Origin: JACPFV01 sp052386975
GTDB taxonomy: Bacteria; Pseudomonadota; Gammaproteobacteria; Nevskiales; Nevskiaceae
Length of the DNA: 10,677 nucleotides
Assembly: GCA_052386975.1 (NCBI GenBank)
Contig: JBQTJQ010000168.1
Span: 1-10,677, forward strand
Direction: 5' to 3'
In this document: in pieces, positions 1 through 7,909 of the stretch
Position numbering within the stretch: position 1 is the stretch's first letter
Layout of the letters: every line of letters starts with the position of its first letter
Translations under genes and position numbers: made by a program
Notes under the pieces: model-generated
The model's input: the letters and a program-made list of their open reading frames with translations, nothing else
What the model was told of the DNA's origin: nothing
Databases searched by the model: none

Positions 1-154
1 AGGTCGACCTTGTGCTGGGCGACCTTGGCCGCCGCGGCCTGCTCGTCGGCCTCCTTGTAGAACAGCACGTGCTCGGTGCCCAGGAACGGGTGCAGCTCGG
101 CCGAGAGCTTCGGCGCGTCGGCCAGGACCGCCACCTTGAACAGCGGCTGGCCCG
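1..154. repeat. Left arm of a 154-bp near-perfect inverted repeat (probable fold-back assembly chimera)
   Basis: Bases 1-154 are the reverse complement of bases 250-403, so paired positions sum to 404. There are only two mismatches, at 81 (opposite 323) and 135 (opposite 269). A 95-base loop (155-249) separates the arms. The right arm lies inside a well-formed permease reading frame. The left arm read rightwards gives an arginine-rich sequence with no protein-family look, so the left arm is the misplaced copy. Both mismatches fall at third codon positions of the permease frame and are synonymous (Lys AAA/AAG, Leu CTC/CTG). That fits a copy from a closely related strain better than random error. 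The most likely explanation is a fold-back chimera at a contig end. A genuine inverted duplication is possible but less likely. Confidence 0.9.
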
Positions 155-155
155 T

Positions 156-1139
156 TCGCTCGAGTTCCTGCGCGACCGCTCGGCGCTGGGCTGGAACATC
201 GCCTTCCCGGTGCTGATGGTCGCCGCCTTCGCGCTGGTGTTCTCCGGCCCGGGCCAGCCGCTGTTCAAAGTGGCGGTCCTGGCCGACGCGCCGAAGCTCT
301 CGGCCGAGCTGCACCCGTTCCTCGGCACCGAGCACGTGCTGTTCTACAAGGAGGCCGACGAGCAGGCCGCGGCGGCCAAGGTCGCCCAGCACAAGGTCGA
401 CCTGCTGCTCGACCTGCGCGGCCAGCCGGGGCGCTACTGGATCAACACCGAGTCCGCCAAGGGCGAGACGCTCGAGAAGCTGCTGCTCGCCGCCGGCGGC
501 CCGGCGCTCGAGCGCCAGCCGACCGCCGGGGCGCGCGTGCGCTACGTCGACTGGGTGGTGCCGGGCCTGCTCGGCATGAACATGATGTTCTCGTGCCTGT
601 TCGGCATCGGCTACGTCATCGTGCGCTACCGCAAGAGCGGCTACCTGAAGCGCCTCAACGCGACGCCGCTGACGCCGCTCGAATTCCTGGTCGCGCAGCT
701 GGTCTCGCGCCTCACGCTGACGGTGGTCATCACCGTGCTGTGCTTCATCGGCACCAATTTCTTCCTGCACTTCCGCATGGACGGCTCGTACTTCGACCTG
801 TTCGTCGTCACGTTGCTCGGCGCCGTCAGCATGATCGCGATGGGGCTGATCGTGGCCGCGCGCGTCAGCAGCGAGGAGTTCGCCGGCGGGGTGCTGAACC
901 TGCTGAGCTGGCCGATGATGGTGCTGTCCGGGGTGTTCTTCACGCTCGACGGCGCGCCGCGCGCGGTGCAGGTCGCCGGCGACCTGTTCCCGCTGACCCA
1001 CCTGCTCAAGGCCGCGCGCGCGATCATGCTCGAGGGCGCCGGCCTGGCCGACGTCGCCTGGAACGTGGGCGCGATGGCCTTCATGGCGGTGCTGTTCCTC
1101 GGCCTCGGCGCCGCCATGTTCCGGTGGACGCAGGACTGA
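156..1139 (+). CDS. ABC-2 type transporter permease, 5' end missing
   Basis: Integral membrane subunit of an ABC exporter of the ABC-2 family. The authentic sequence begins around base 156 with the residues RSLEFLRDRSALGWN, which look like the cytoplasmic lead-in to the first membrane helix of such permeases. The frame stays open upstream to an ATG at 12, but those roughly 48 residues come from the inverted-repeat arm and should not be treated as protein. One membrane segment lies near bases 195-255. An extracytoplasmic domain of about 95 residues follows, and then about five more hydrophobic segments, including the stretches around GLLGMNMMFSCLFGIGYVIV and LLSWPMMVLSGVFFTL. About 328 codons remain, and only a short N-terminus is likely missing. 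The partner ATPase gene would be expected upstream, outside the window. The substrate cannot be told from sequence. The stop overlaps the next gene. Confidence 0.85.
   Translation, partial: SLEFLRDRSALGWNIAFPVLMVAAFALVFSGPGQPLFKVAVLADAPKLSAELHPFLGTEHVLFYKEADEQAAAAKVAQHKVDLLLDLRGQPGRYWINTESAKGETLEKLLLAAGGPALERQPTAGARVRYVDWVVPGLLGMNMMFSCLFGIGYVIVRYRKSGYLKRLNATPLTPLEFLVAQLVSRLTLTVVITVLCFIGTNFFLHFRMDGSYFDLFVVTLLGAVSMIAMGLIVAARVSSEEFAGGVLNLLSWPMMVLSGVFFTLDGAPRAVQVAGDLFPLTHLLKAARAIMLEGAGLADVAWNVGAMAFMAVLFLGLGAAMFRWTQD
250..403. repeat. Right arm of the 154-bp inverted repeat, inside the permease gene
   Basis: This is the native-looking partner of bases 1-154. It encodes part of the non-membrane loop after the first membrane segment of the ABC-2 permease, and the frame runs through it without disturbance. 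With the left arm it could form a 154-bp hairpin with a 95-base loop. No transposase, integrase or target-site duplication is visible nearby, so there is no sign of a mobile element. Confidence 0.9.
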
Positions 1140-2155
1140 GGCGGGCCGCGCTCGCCGCGGCCCTCGCGGCGCCGCTGTCGGGCTGTTACTACGGCCACCT
1201 GCTCAAGGGCCAGGTCGCGCTGCTGTCGGCCCGAGAGCCGATCGACGAGCTCATCGCCAGCCCGACCACCGACGCCGTGCTGCGCGCCCGGCTCGAGCGC
1301 GCGCAGGACGCGCGCCGCTTCGCCAGCCGCGAGCTCAAGCTGCCCGACAACGGCAGCTACACCAGCTACGCCGACCTGGGCCGGCCTTACGCGGTGTGGA
1401 ACGTGTTCGCGGCGCCGGAGCTGGCGCTCGAGCCGCACGAGTGGTGCTACCCGCTGCTCGGCTGCCTGGCCTATCGCGGTTTCTACGATGTGGAACGGGC
1501 GAAGCGGGAGGCGGCCGAGCTCGGCGAGGAAGGGCTCGACACCTTCGTCGCCGGCATCGGCGCCTACTCGACGCTCGGCTGGTTCGACGATCCGCTGCTG
1601 AACACCATGCGCGGCGAGGACGATGCGCTGGCCGGGACGATCTTCCACGAGCTCGCCCACCAGGTGGTCTTCGCCGACGGCGACACCGCGTTCAACGAGT
1701 CCTTCGCCACCTTCGTCGAGCAGGAAGGCCTGCGGCGCTATCTGGCGGCCGATCCGGCGCTGGCGCAGGCTGCGGCCCGGCGCCAGCAGCGCGAGGATGA
1801 CTTCCTCGGGCTGATGATGTCCGCCCGCACGCGGCTCGAAGCGGTCTACCAGGGCGACGGGACCGCGGACGAGCGCCGCGCCGGCAAGCGCGAGGCGTTC
1901 GAACGGCTGCGCCAGGACTACGCGTCGCTCAGGGAGCAATGGGGCGGCGACGGCCGCTACGACGGCTGGCTTGCCGGCGAGCTCAACAACGCGCGGATGC
2001 TGCCGTTCGGGCTCTACAACCGCTGGGTGCCCGCGTTCGCCGCGTTGTTCGAGCGCGAGCTGCGGGACTGGCGCGCGTTCTACCGTGCCGCCGGCGAACT
2101 GGCGGAGCTGGAAGAGGCCGAGCGGCGCGAGCAGCTCGCGCGGCTGAACCGGTAG
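1124..2155 (+). CDS. Predicted zinc aminopeptidase lipoprotein (PF10023-like)
   Basis: Predicted membrane-anchored metallopeptidase of about 343 residues. I recognise the family as the bacterial 'predicted aminopeptidase' group (PF10023) from memory of its conserved stretches. The N-terminus is a short lipoprotein signal ending in a lipobox, LSGC, with the acceptor Cys at residue 21. The zinc site is HELAH at 175-179, followed by NESFATFVE from 191, where Glu192 is the probable third ligand. Other family-like stretches are LPDNGSYTSYADLGRPYAVW and AYSTLGWFDDPLLNTM. No ATG fits the start. I chose GTG at 1124, which overlaps the permease by 16 bases and gives MDAGLRRAALAAAL. A CTG at 1136 would give an MRR-type start closer to homologues I remember, with CAGGA immediately upstream, but CTG starts are rare. 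The substrate is unknown, and the enzyme would act outside the cytoplasm. The 5' overlap suggests cotranscription with the permease. Confidence 0.85.
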   Translation: MDAGLRRAALAAALAAPLSGCYYGHLLKGQVALLSAREPIDELIASPTTDAVLRARLERAQDARRFASRELKLPDNGSYTSYADLGRPYAVWNVFAAPELALEPHEWCYPLLGCLAYRGFYDVERAKREAAELGEEGLDTFVAGIGAYSTLGWFDDPLLNTMRGEDDALAGTIFHELAHQVVFADGDTAFNESFATFVEQEGLRRYLAADPALAQAAARRQQREDDFLGLMMSARTRLEAVYQGDGTADERRAGKREAFERLRQDYASLREQWGGDGRYDGWLAGELNNARMLPFGLYNRWVPAFAALFERELRDWRAFYRAAGELAELEEAERREQLARLNR

Positions 2156-2166
2156 AGTACCCGCCC

Positions 2167-3021
<855 letters not shown>

Positions 3022-3034
3022 GGATGCGCGCCTG

Positions 3035-4411
3035 ATGCAGCTCCACAACACGCTCACCGGCCGCAAGGAACCTTTCGCGCCGGCCGACCCCAGGCGCGTG
3101 ACGATGTACGTGTGTGGGCCGACGGTCTACTCCTACGCCCACATCGGCAACGCCCGGCCGGCGGTGGTGTTCGACGTGCTGGCGCGCGTGCTGCGGCGCA
3201 ACTACGGCGCGGGCGCCGTTACCTACGCCCGCAACATCACCGACATCGACGACAAGATCAACGCGGCCGCGCAGAAGGAAGGCGTGGCGATCGACGTGAT
3301 CACGCAGCGCTACGCCAAGGTCTACCACGAGGACATGGCCGCGCTGGGTATCGCGCCGCCGGACGCCGAGCCGCGCGTGACCGAGCACGTGCCGGCGATC
3401 ATCGCGATGATCGAGAAGTTGATCGCTGCCGGCCACGCCTACGCGGCCGAGGGCCACGTGCTGTTCGACGTGCCGTCGTACGCCGGGTACGGGCAGCTCT
3501 CGAAGCGCGATCGCCGCGAGCTGCTGGCTGGCGCGCGCGTGGAAGTAGCGCCGTACAAGAAGGACCCTGGCGACTTCGTGCTGTGGAAACCCTCGACGCC
3601 TGACCTGCCGGGCTGGGATTCGCCCTGGGGCCGTGGGCGGCCGGGCTGGCACATCGAATGCTCGGCGATGAGCGAGAAGGTCCTCGGCGAAACCATCGAC
3701 ATCCACGGCGGCGGCACGGATCTCGTGTTCCCGCACCACGAGAACGAGCGCGCGCAGAGCGAGTGCGCGCACGGCCGCAAGGTGTTCGCGCGCTACTGGG
3801 TCCACAACGGCTTCCTGACCGTGAACAGCGAGAAGATGGCCAAGAGCGTCGGCAACGTGCTGCTGGTGCACGACCTGGTCAAGCAACATCCGGGCGAGGC
3901 GATCCGCCTCGCGTTGCTGAATGGGCACTACCGCCAGCCACTCGACTGGACCGACGAGACCGTGCCGAACGCGCGCAAGCAGCTCGACCGGCTCTACGGC
4001 GCGATGCGCGCTCTGGACTCCGTGAAAGCCGAGCCGGGAGTGAGGGCGCCGGCGGAGTTCGTCGAAGCGCTCGAGGACGACATCAACACGCCGCAGGCGC
4101 TGGCCGCTTTGTTCGAGCTCGCGCACGCGGCCAACACTGCGGGCGCGGGCGAGAAACCGAAGATCAAGGCGCAACTGATGGACGCGGCCGGGTTGCTCGG
4201 ACTGCTGCAGCAGGCGCACGAGGCCTGGTTCAAGTGGACGCCGGCCGGGAAGGGCATCGACGCGGCGACGATCGAGAAGCTGATCGCCGAGCGCACCGCC
4301 GCGCGCAAGGCGAAGAACTACGCCGAAGGCGACCGCCTCAAGAAAACCCTGGCCGAGATGGGCGTGATCATCGAGGACACCTCGCAGGGCACGCGGTGGA
4401 AGGTGAACTAG
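3035..4411 (+). CDS. cysS: Cysteinyl-tRNA synthetase
   Basis: Class I aminoacyl-tRNA synthetase that charges tRNA-Cys with cysteine in the cytosol. It has 458 residues, against about 461 for the E. coli enzyme, so it is full length. The N-terminus MYVCGPTVYSYAHIGNARP carries zinc ligand Cys27 and the HIGN signature at 36-39. The other zinc ligands are Cys209 (HIECSAMS), His234 and Glu238 (FPHHENERAQSE), matching E. coli numbering almost exactly. The second signature is KMAKS at 267-271, with Ala in place of the usual Ser of KMSKS. The C-terminus ends EDTSQGTRWKVN, as expected. A GAGG sequence at 3020-3023 is a plausible ribosome-binding site. A three-codon ATG frame (3024-3035) ends in a TGA that overlaps the cysS ATG. 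The gene converges with tag across 30 bases, and no clear terminator is visible between them. Confidence 0.97.
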   Translation: MQLHNTLTGRKEPFAPADPRRVTMYVCGPTVYSYAHIGNARPAVVFDVLARVLRRNYGAGAVTYARNITDIDDKINAAAQKEGVAIDVITQRYAKVYHEDMAALGIAPPDAEPRVTEHVPAIIAMIEKLIAAGHAYAAEGHVLFDVPSYAGYGQLSKRDRRELLAGARVEVAPYKKDPGDFVLWKPSTPDLPGWDSPWGRGRPGWHIECSAMSEKVLGETIDIHGGGTDLVFPHHENERAQSECAHGRKVFARYWVHNGFLTVNSEKMAKSVGNVLLVHDLVKQHPGEAIRLALLNGHYRQPLDWTDETVPNARKQLDRLYGAMRALDSVKAEPGVRAPAEFVEALEDDINTPQALAALFELAHAANTAGAGEKPKIKAQLMDAAGLLGLLQQAHEAWFKWTPAGKGIDAATIEKLIAERTAARKAKNYAEGDRLKKTLAEMGVIIEDTSQGTRWKVN

Positions 4412-4441
4412 GAGCCAACACCACCAAAGAACCCCGCGTGC

Positions 4442-5005
4442 CTACGCTCCTGGGGATGACACCCAGCAGGTGCGCGTGTGGTCGTCGACCACGCCGACGG
4501 CCTGCAGGTATGCGTAGATGATGGTGCTGCCGACGAAGCGAAAGCCGCGCTTCTTCAAATCCTTGCTGATCGCGTCCGACAACGGCGTGCTCGCCGGCAC
4601 GCCTTTCAGTGAAGCCGGGCGGTTGACCACCGGCTGGTCATCCACGAAGCCCCAAAGATAGCGGCTGAACGAGCCGAACTCCTTCTGCACGGCGAGGAAC
4701 GCCTTGGCATTGGAAATGGTCGAGGCGATCTTCAGGCGGTTGCGCACGATGCCGGGGTCTTTCATCAACGCCCGCGCCCGCGCCGGCGTGAAGCGCGCGA
4801 CCTTGCGTGGATCGAAGCCGGCGAACGCCTTCCGGTACGTCTCGCGCTTGCGCAGGATGGTGATCCACGACAGCCCGGCCTGCGCGCCCTCGAGCGTCAG
4901 GAACTCGAACAGCATGCGGTCGTGGCGCACCGGCCGGCCCCAATACTTTTAGTTGTATTCGACGTAGAGTGGGTCGGTGCCGGCCCATCCGCACCGCGTC
5001 CTCAT
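4442..5005 (-). pseudogene. tag: DNA-3-methyladenine glycosylase I, interrupted by an in-frame stop at codon 19
   Basis: Tag removes 3-methyladenine from alkylated DNA in base-excision repair. Read leftwards from the ATG at 5005, the frame gives MRTRCGWAGTDPLYVEYN, then TAA (bases 4951-4949), then KYWGRPVRHDRMLFEF, and runs on in the same frame to a TAG at 4442. The whole spans 188 codons including the terminal stop, equal to the 187-residue E. coli protein. The parts match E. coli Tag well: CGW and DPLY near the start, LEGAQAGLSW with the base-recognition Glu at 39, and the C-terminal zinc ligands His176 and Cys180 (DHTRTC). Of the four zinc ligands, Cys5, His176 and Cys180 are kept. The residue matching E. 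coli His17 is Asn18, immediately before the stop. A GTG at 4930 could start a 162-residue product, but it would lack Cys5 and the first 25 residues. It may be a true pseudogene or a local sequence error. Confidence 0.82.
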
Positions 5006-5010
5006 CGCGA

Positions 5011-5868
5011 TCAGCGTCGACGGGCGACCAGCAGGCGCCACGGCATGTGGTCGCTGTCCTCGATCAGTTCGAAGCCGTTGTCGGCAAGCCACCGGGCATG
5101 ATTGGTTTCTTGCCAGGCGGCCAGGAACGGCTCGTACACCCGGCCGGCCAGTGCGCGGAAGTACCAGCCGCGCCAGCCAAACCGTCGCCACAATGAGGTC
5201 AGCGAGCCCTGCAGATGACTGGCGGAAGGTTCGGCGATCACCAGCTTGGCACCGGGTTGCAGCAAGCGATGCAGCTCCTGCAGTGCCTGCGTCGCGTAAC
5301 GCGGCGGGATTTCATGGAAGACAAAACAGGCGCCGGCGCCGTCGAACCGTCCGCTCGGCAAGCCGCTTTTTTCAATGACTCCTTGCACGCACTGCAGCCC
5401 CGGATAACGCCGCGCTGCGTGTTGCAGCAGGTAGGGCGACGGCTCCAGCGCCCAGACTTCCGGGATGCCGGCCGTTCGCATGGCGCCACCCAGGTGGCCG
5501 GCACCGGCGCCGATGTCCAGGACGCAGCGTGCGTCACGCAAATGGTCGGCAATGCAGGCCCGCGCGCGGGACATGCTGCCGAGCATGACTCTGTCAAAGC
5601 CGTTGGCATAGCCACAGCTGATCGATTTCGAGTAATTGCCGTTCGGCAGGTAATGGAACTCCTGCAACAAATAACGCGGCAGTTGCGCGCGTCCGGGCAT
5701 GTCGCCTGGCAGCTCGACCCGCCGCTTCTTCTTGCTGATCATGGCCCGGCCAATCAGCCAGAAATGGGTCAGGTATTGCAGCCGGAGCCGATCCGGCCAG
5801 GTGTCCGGCAAGGCAAGTTGTGCCCAGTCGACGGGGGCGGCCGTGGCGGGCGTTGCTGGGGCAGTCAC
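5011..5868 (-). CDS. Class I SAM-dependent methyltransferase coupled to pyrC, substrate unknown
   Basis: Predicted cytosolic methyltransferase of 285 residues. The SAM motif is CVLDIGAGAGHLGG at 115-128, followed by the acidic ribose-binding position Glu142 in ALEPSPYLL. A third core strand lies around GAGACFVFHEIPP (177-189), and LLQPGAKLVIAEPSASHL (202-219) completes the core. Before the core there is a basic and polar region with MISKKKRRVELPGDMPGR (43-60) and LPNGNYSKSISCGYANGFDR (74-93). I remember similar sequences only as unassigned methyltransferases. The GTG start at 5868 shares GTGA with the pyrC stop, and no Shine-Dalgarno sequence is visible, so translation is probably coupled to pyrC. 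The gene ends 5 bases before the tag ATG. Codon use is visibly looser than in its neighbours, with AGA, TTT, AAA and AAT codons and lower GC, which suggests later acquisition or lower expression. No function can be given. Confidence 0.82.
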   Translation of the reverse strand: MTAPATPATAAPVDWAQLALPDTWPDRLRLQYLTHFWLIGRAMISKKKRRVELPGDMPGRAQLPRYLLQEFHYLPNGNYSKSISCGYANGFDRVMLGSMSRARACIADHLRDARCVLDIGAGAGHLGGAMRTAGIPEVWALEPSPYLLQHAARRYPGLQCVQGVIEKSGLPSGRFDGAGACFVFHEIPPRYATQALQELHRLLQPGAKLVIAEPSASHLQGSLTSLWRRFGWRGWYFRALAGRVYEPFLAAWQETNHARWLADNGFELIEDSDHMPWRLLVARRR

Positions 5869-7181
5869 GGGGTGAATTCTAGGCGCTTGCCGTGCGGCTT
5901 GTGAACGACCGCCTTGCCGTCCCAGGCGATCTCGCCGTTGACCCACGTCGAGGCGATCGAGTGCGAGAACTCCTGGCCCTCGAACGGCGACCAGGCGCAG
6001 CGGTAGAGCAGGGACTCCTTCGTGACCAGGTGCGGCGTCTTCGGATCCACCAGCACCAGGTCGGCATAGGCGCCTTCGCGCACGTAGCCGCGGTCCTTCA
6101 CGCCGAAGCGCTGCGCCGGCGCGTGGCACATGCGGTGCACCACGGTCTTGAGGTCCAGCTCCCCGCGCGTGACCAGTTCCAGCATCATCTGCAGCGAGTG
6201 CTGGATCACCGGCAGGCCCGACGGCGCCTTGAAGTAGCTCTGCGCCTTCTCTTCCGCCGTGTGCGGCGCGTGGTCGGTGGCGATCAGCGTGATGCGGCCG
6301 GTCTTCACCGCCTCGACCAGCGCCTTGCGGTCGGCCTCGGTCTTGATCGCCGGATTGCACTTGGCGCGATGGCCGAGCTTCTGGTACGCGGCCTCGTTCA
6401 AGAAAAGATGATGCACGCAGGCTTCCGCCGTGATGCGCGGATCGCCGGGCGTGAACAGCTCAAGTTCCTTCGCCGTCGTGAGATGCAGGACGTGCAGGTT
6501 GGCGCCGTGCTTGCGCGCCAGGCTGGTGGCGAGCTGGCTCGACTTGTAGCAGCACTCGACCGGGCGGATGTTCGGATGCTCGGCCGCCGGCACGTCCTCG
6601 CCGAACTGCTCGCGCGCCAGCGCCTCGAACGCCTTGATCATCGGCGTGTCTTCGCAATGCGTCGCCACCAGCAGCGCGCAGTGCCTGAAGATGTTCTCGA
6701 GCGTGGCCGGATCGTCCACCAGCATGTTGCCGGTCGAGGCGCCCATGAAAATCTTCACGCCGCAGGCATCGCCGGGCTTGAGCGCCTTGATCTCCTCGAT
6801 GTTGTCGTTGGTCGCGCCGAAGTAGAACGCGTAGTTGGCGTGCGTGCGCCCGGCGGCGCTGGCGTACTTGGCCGTCAGCAGCTCGCGCGTCACCGTCTTG
6901 GGATCGGTGTTCGGCATGTCCATGAACGACGTGGTCCCGCCCGCGACCGCAGCCGCGGATTCAGAGGCGATGTCGCCCTTGGCCGGGAAGCCCGGATCGC
7001 GGAAGTGCACCTGGTCGTCGATCACGCCCGGCAGCAGCAGCTTGCCCTTGGCGTCGAGCACCTTGGTGCGCGCCGGCGCCGCGATGAACGGCGCGATCCT
7101 GGTGATGTGCTGGCCCTTGATCAGCACGTCGCCCTCGAACACCTTGCCTTCGTTGACGATCTTCGCCTGGCTGATCAGCAC
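5865..7181 (-). CDS. pyrC: Dihydroorotase (cyclic amidohydrolase)
   Basis: Catalyses the reversible cyclisation of carbamoyl-aspartate to dihydroorotate in cytosolic pyrimidine synthesis. It has 438 residues, the length of class I (long-type) dihydroorotases and well above the roughly 348 of E. coli PyrC. Visible active-site parts of the amidohydrolase barrel are DDQVHFRDPG (55-64), Lys143 in CGVKIFMGASTGNML as a possible metal-site lysine, His175 (ATHCED), His233 (LHLTTA) and Asp303 (ATDHAPHT). The first metal histidine of the usual HxH motif is Gln57. I recall the DDQVHFR form in annotated dihydroorotases of Bacteroidetes and Xanthomonadales, so it may mark a subfamily. Hydantoinase or allantoinase is a less likely alternative. 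The start is GTG at 7181, supported by GGGGTGA six bases upstream, and overlaps the rsmE end by 7 bases. The stop overlaps the next start by 4. Confidence 0.9.
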   Translation of the reverse strand: MLISQAKIVNEGKVFEGDVLIKGQHITRIAPFIAAPARTKVLDAKGKLLLPGVIDDQVHFRDPGFPAKGDIASESAAAVAGGTTSFMDMPNTDPKTVTRELLTAKYASAAGRTHANYAFYFGATNDNIEEIKALKPGDACGVKIFMGASTGNMLVDDPATLENIFRHCALLVATHCEDTPMIKAFEALAREQFGEDVPAAEHPNIRPVECCYKSSQLATSLARKHGANLHVLHLTTAKELELFTPGDPRITAEACVHHLFLNEAAYQKLGHRAKCNPAIKTEADRKALVEAVKTGRITLIATDHAPHTAEEKAQSYFKAPSGLPVIQHSLQMMLELVTRGELDLKTVVHRMCHAPAQRFGVKDRGYVREGAYADLVLVDPKTPHLVTKESLLYRCAWSPFEGQEFSHSIASTWVNGEIAWDGKAVVHKPHGKRLEFTP

Positions 7182-7909
7182 TTGAAGTCACCCCACTTGG
7201 ACTGCACGACCGACAGCGCGACCACGCCGGCGGTTTCGGTGCGCAGCACGCGCGGCCCCAACGGCAGGCCGACGAAGCCGGCGAGGTCCGCCAGCTTCAC
7301 TTCGACTTCGGACAATCCGCCTTCCGGCCCGACCAGCAGCACCACCGGCTGGTTCGCGCCGCGGCTCAGCGCGACCGGCGCGGCGGTGGGCGAAAGCATC
7401 AGCCGCAGCGCGTCGATGGCGCAGGTGGGCATCCAGTCGCGCAGGTCCTGCACCGGCGCCACGCGCGGCACCAGGGTCCGGCCCGACTGCTCGGCCGCCG
7501 CGATCGCCACGCCCTGCCAGTGCTCCTGCTTGCGCGTCCAGCGCTCGGCGTCGAGCCGCACCTGCACGTGGTCGGTCACCACCGGCTGGATCGCGCTCAC
7601 GCCGAGCTCGACGGCCTTCTGGATGGTGTAGTCCATGCGCTCGCCCTTGGACACCGCCTGGGCCAGCGTGATCTGCAGCGAGGATTCGCGGCTGACCTCG
7701 CGCATCTCGTCGATGCGCACCGTCAGGTCGCGCTTGGCGATCGACTCGATGGTGCAGGCGTACTCGCCGCCGCGCCCGTTGAACAGGGTGACGGCGTCGC
7801 CCGGAATGCGGCGCAGCACGATGACGAGGTGGCGATAGGCCTCCTCCGGCAGCGAGGCGATCGTGCCGATCGGCAGGTCCATGTCCACGTAGATGCGCGG
7901 TTCACTCAT
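7175..7909 (-). CDS. rsmE: 16S rRNA (uracil-1498-N3)-methyltransferase
   Basis: RsmE methylates N3 of U1498 in 16S rRNA using SAM. It belongs to the SPOUT family, with a C-terminal trefoil knot. It has 244 residues, against 243 in E. coli. An N-terminal PUA-like RNA-binding part (about 1-70) includes AYRHLVIVLRR and FNGRGGEY. The methyltransferase part begins near ITLAQAVSKGERMDYTIQKA (80-99). The knot motifs are VGPEGGLSEVE (193-203) and LGPRVLRTETAGVVAL (217-232), which are diagnostic. The ATG at 7909 overlaps the bioA stop as ATGA, and no strong Shine-Dalgarno sequence is visible, so translational coupling to bioA is likely. The end overlaps the pyrC start by 7 bases. I recall bioA followed by rsmE in other gammaproteobacteria such as Pseudomonas. 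Confidence 0.95.
   Translation of the reverse strand: MSEPRIYVDMDLPIGTIASLPEEAYRHLVIVLRRIPGDAVTLFNGRGGEYACTIESIAKRDLTVRIDEMREVSRESSLQITLAQAVSKGERMDYTIQKAVELGVSAIQPVVTDHVQVRLDAERWTRKQEHWQGVAIAAAEQSGRTLVPRVAPVQDLRDWMPTCAIDALRLMLSPTAAPVALSRGANQPVVLLVGPEGGLSEVEVKLADLAGFVGLPLGPRVLRTETAGVVALSVVQSKWGDFKC
7188..7194 (-). promoter_or_regulatory. Ribosome-binding site of pyrC
   Basis: On the minus strand the sequence GGGGTGA lies six bases before the GTG at 7181, inside the last codons of rsmE. It is the clearest Shine-Dalgarno sequence in the leftward block. It supports the non-ATG start chosen for pyrC, and hence the 7-base overlap with rsmE. Confidence 0.6.

Noticed and set aside
12..155. N-terminal 48 residues of the permease frame starting at ATG 12
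   Set aside because: They come from the inverted-repeat arm and resemble no permease N-terminus. The genuine sequence resumes at about 156.
3833..3847. KMAKS instead of KMSKS in CysS
   Set aside because: Ala at this position is a tolerated variant in class I synthetases. All zinc ligands and both signature regions are otherwise intact, so I see no reason to doubt activity.
4410..4451. Possible terminator hairpin between the convergent cysS and tag genes (AGGAGC with GCTCCT)
   Set aside because: The stem is only 6 bp with a 30-base loop and no T-run on either strand. That is too weak to call.
4442..5868. Methyltransferase plus Tag glycosylase as a DNA modification or defence pair
   Set aside because: Neither protein shows DNA-methyltransferase motifs, nuclease partners or defence-island neighbours. 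Tag is a standard repair enzyme and appears broken. The pairing rests on adjacency alone.
5892..7631. A 579-codon open frame on the plus strand opposite pyrC and rsmE, and similar long frames opposite cysS (2903-4219) and opposite the permease and aminopeptidase (641-1939)
   Set aside because: They are rich in Arg, Ala, His, Gln and Val with no domain look, and lie antisense to well-recognised genes. GC-rich coding sequence routinely produces such open shadows.
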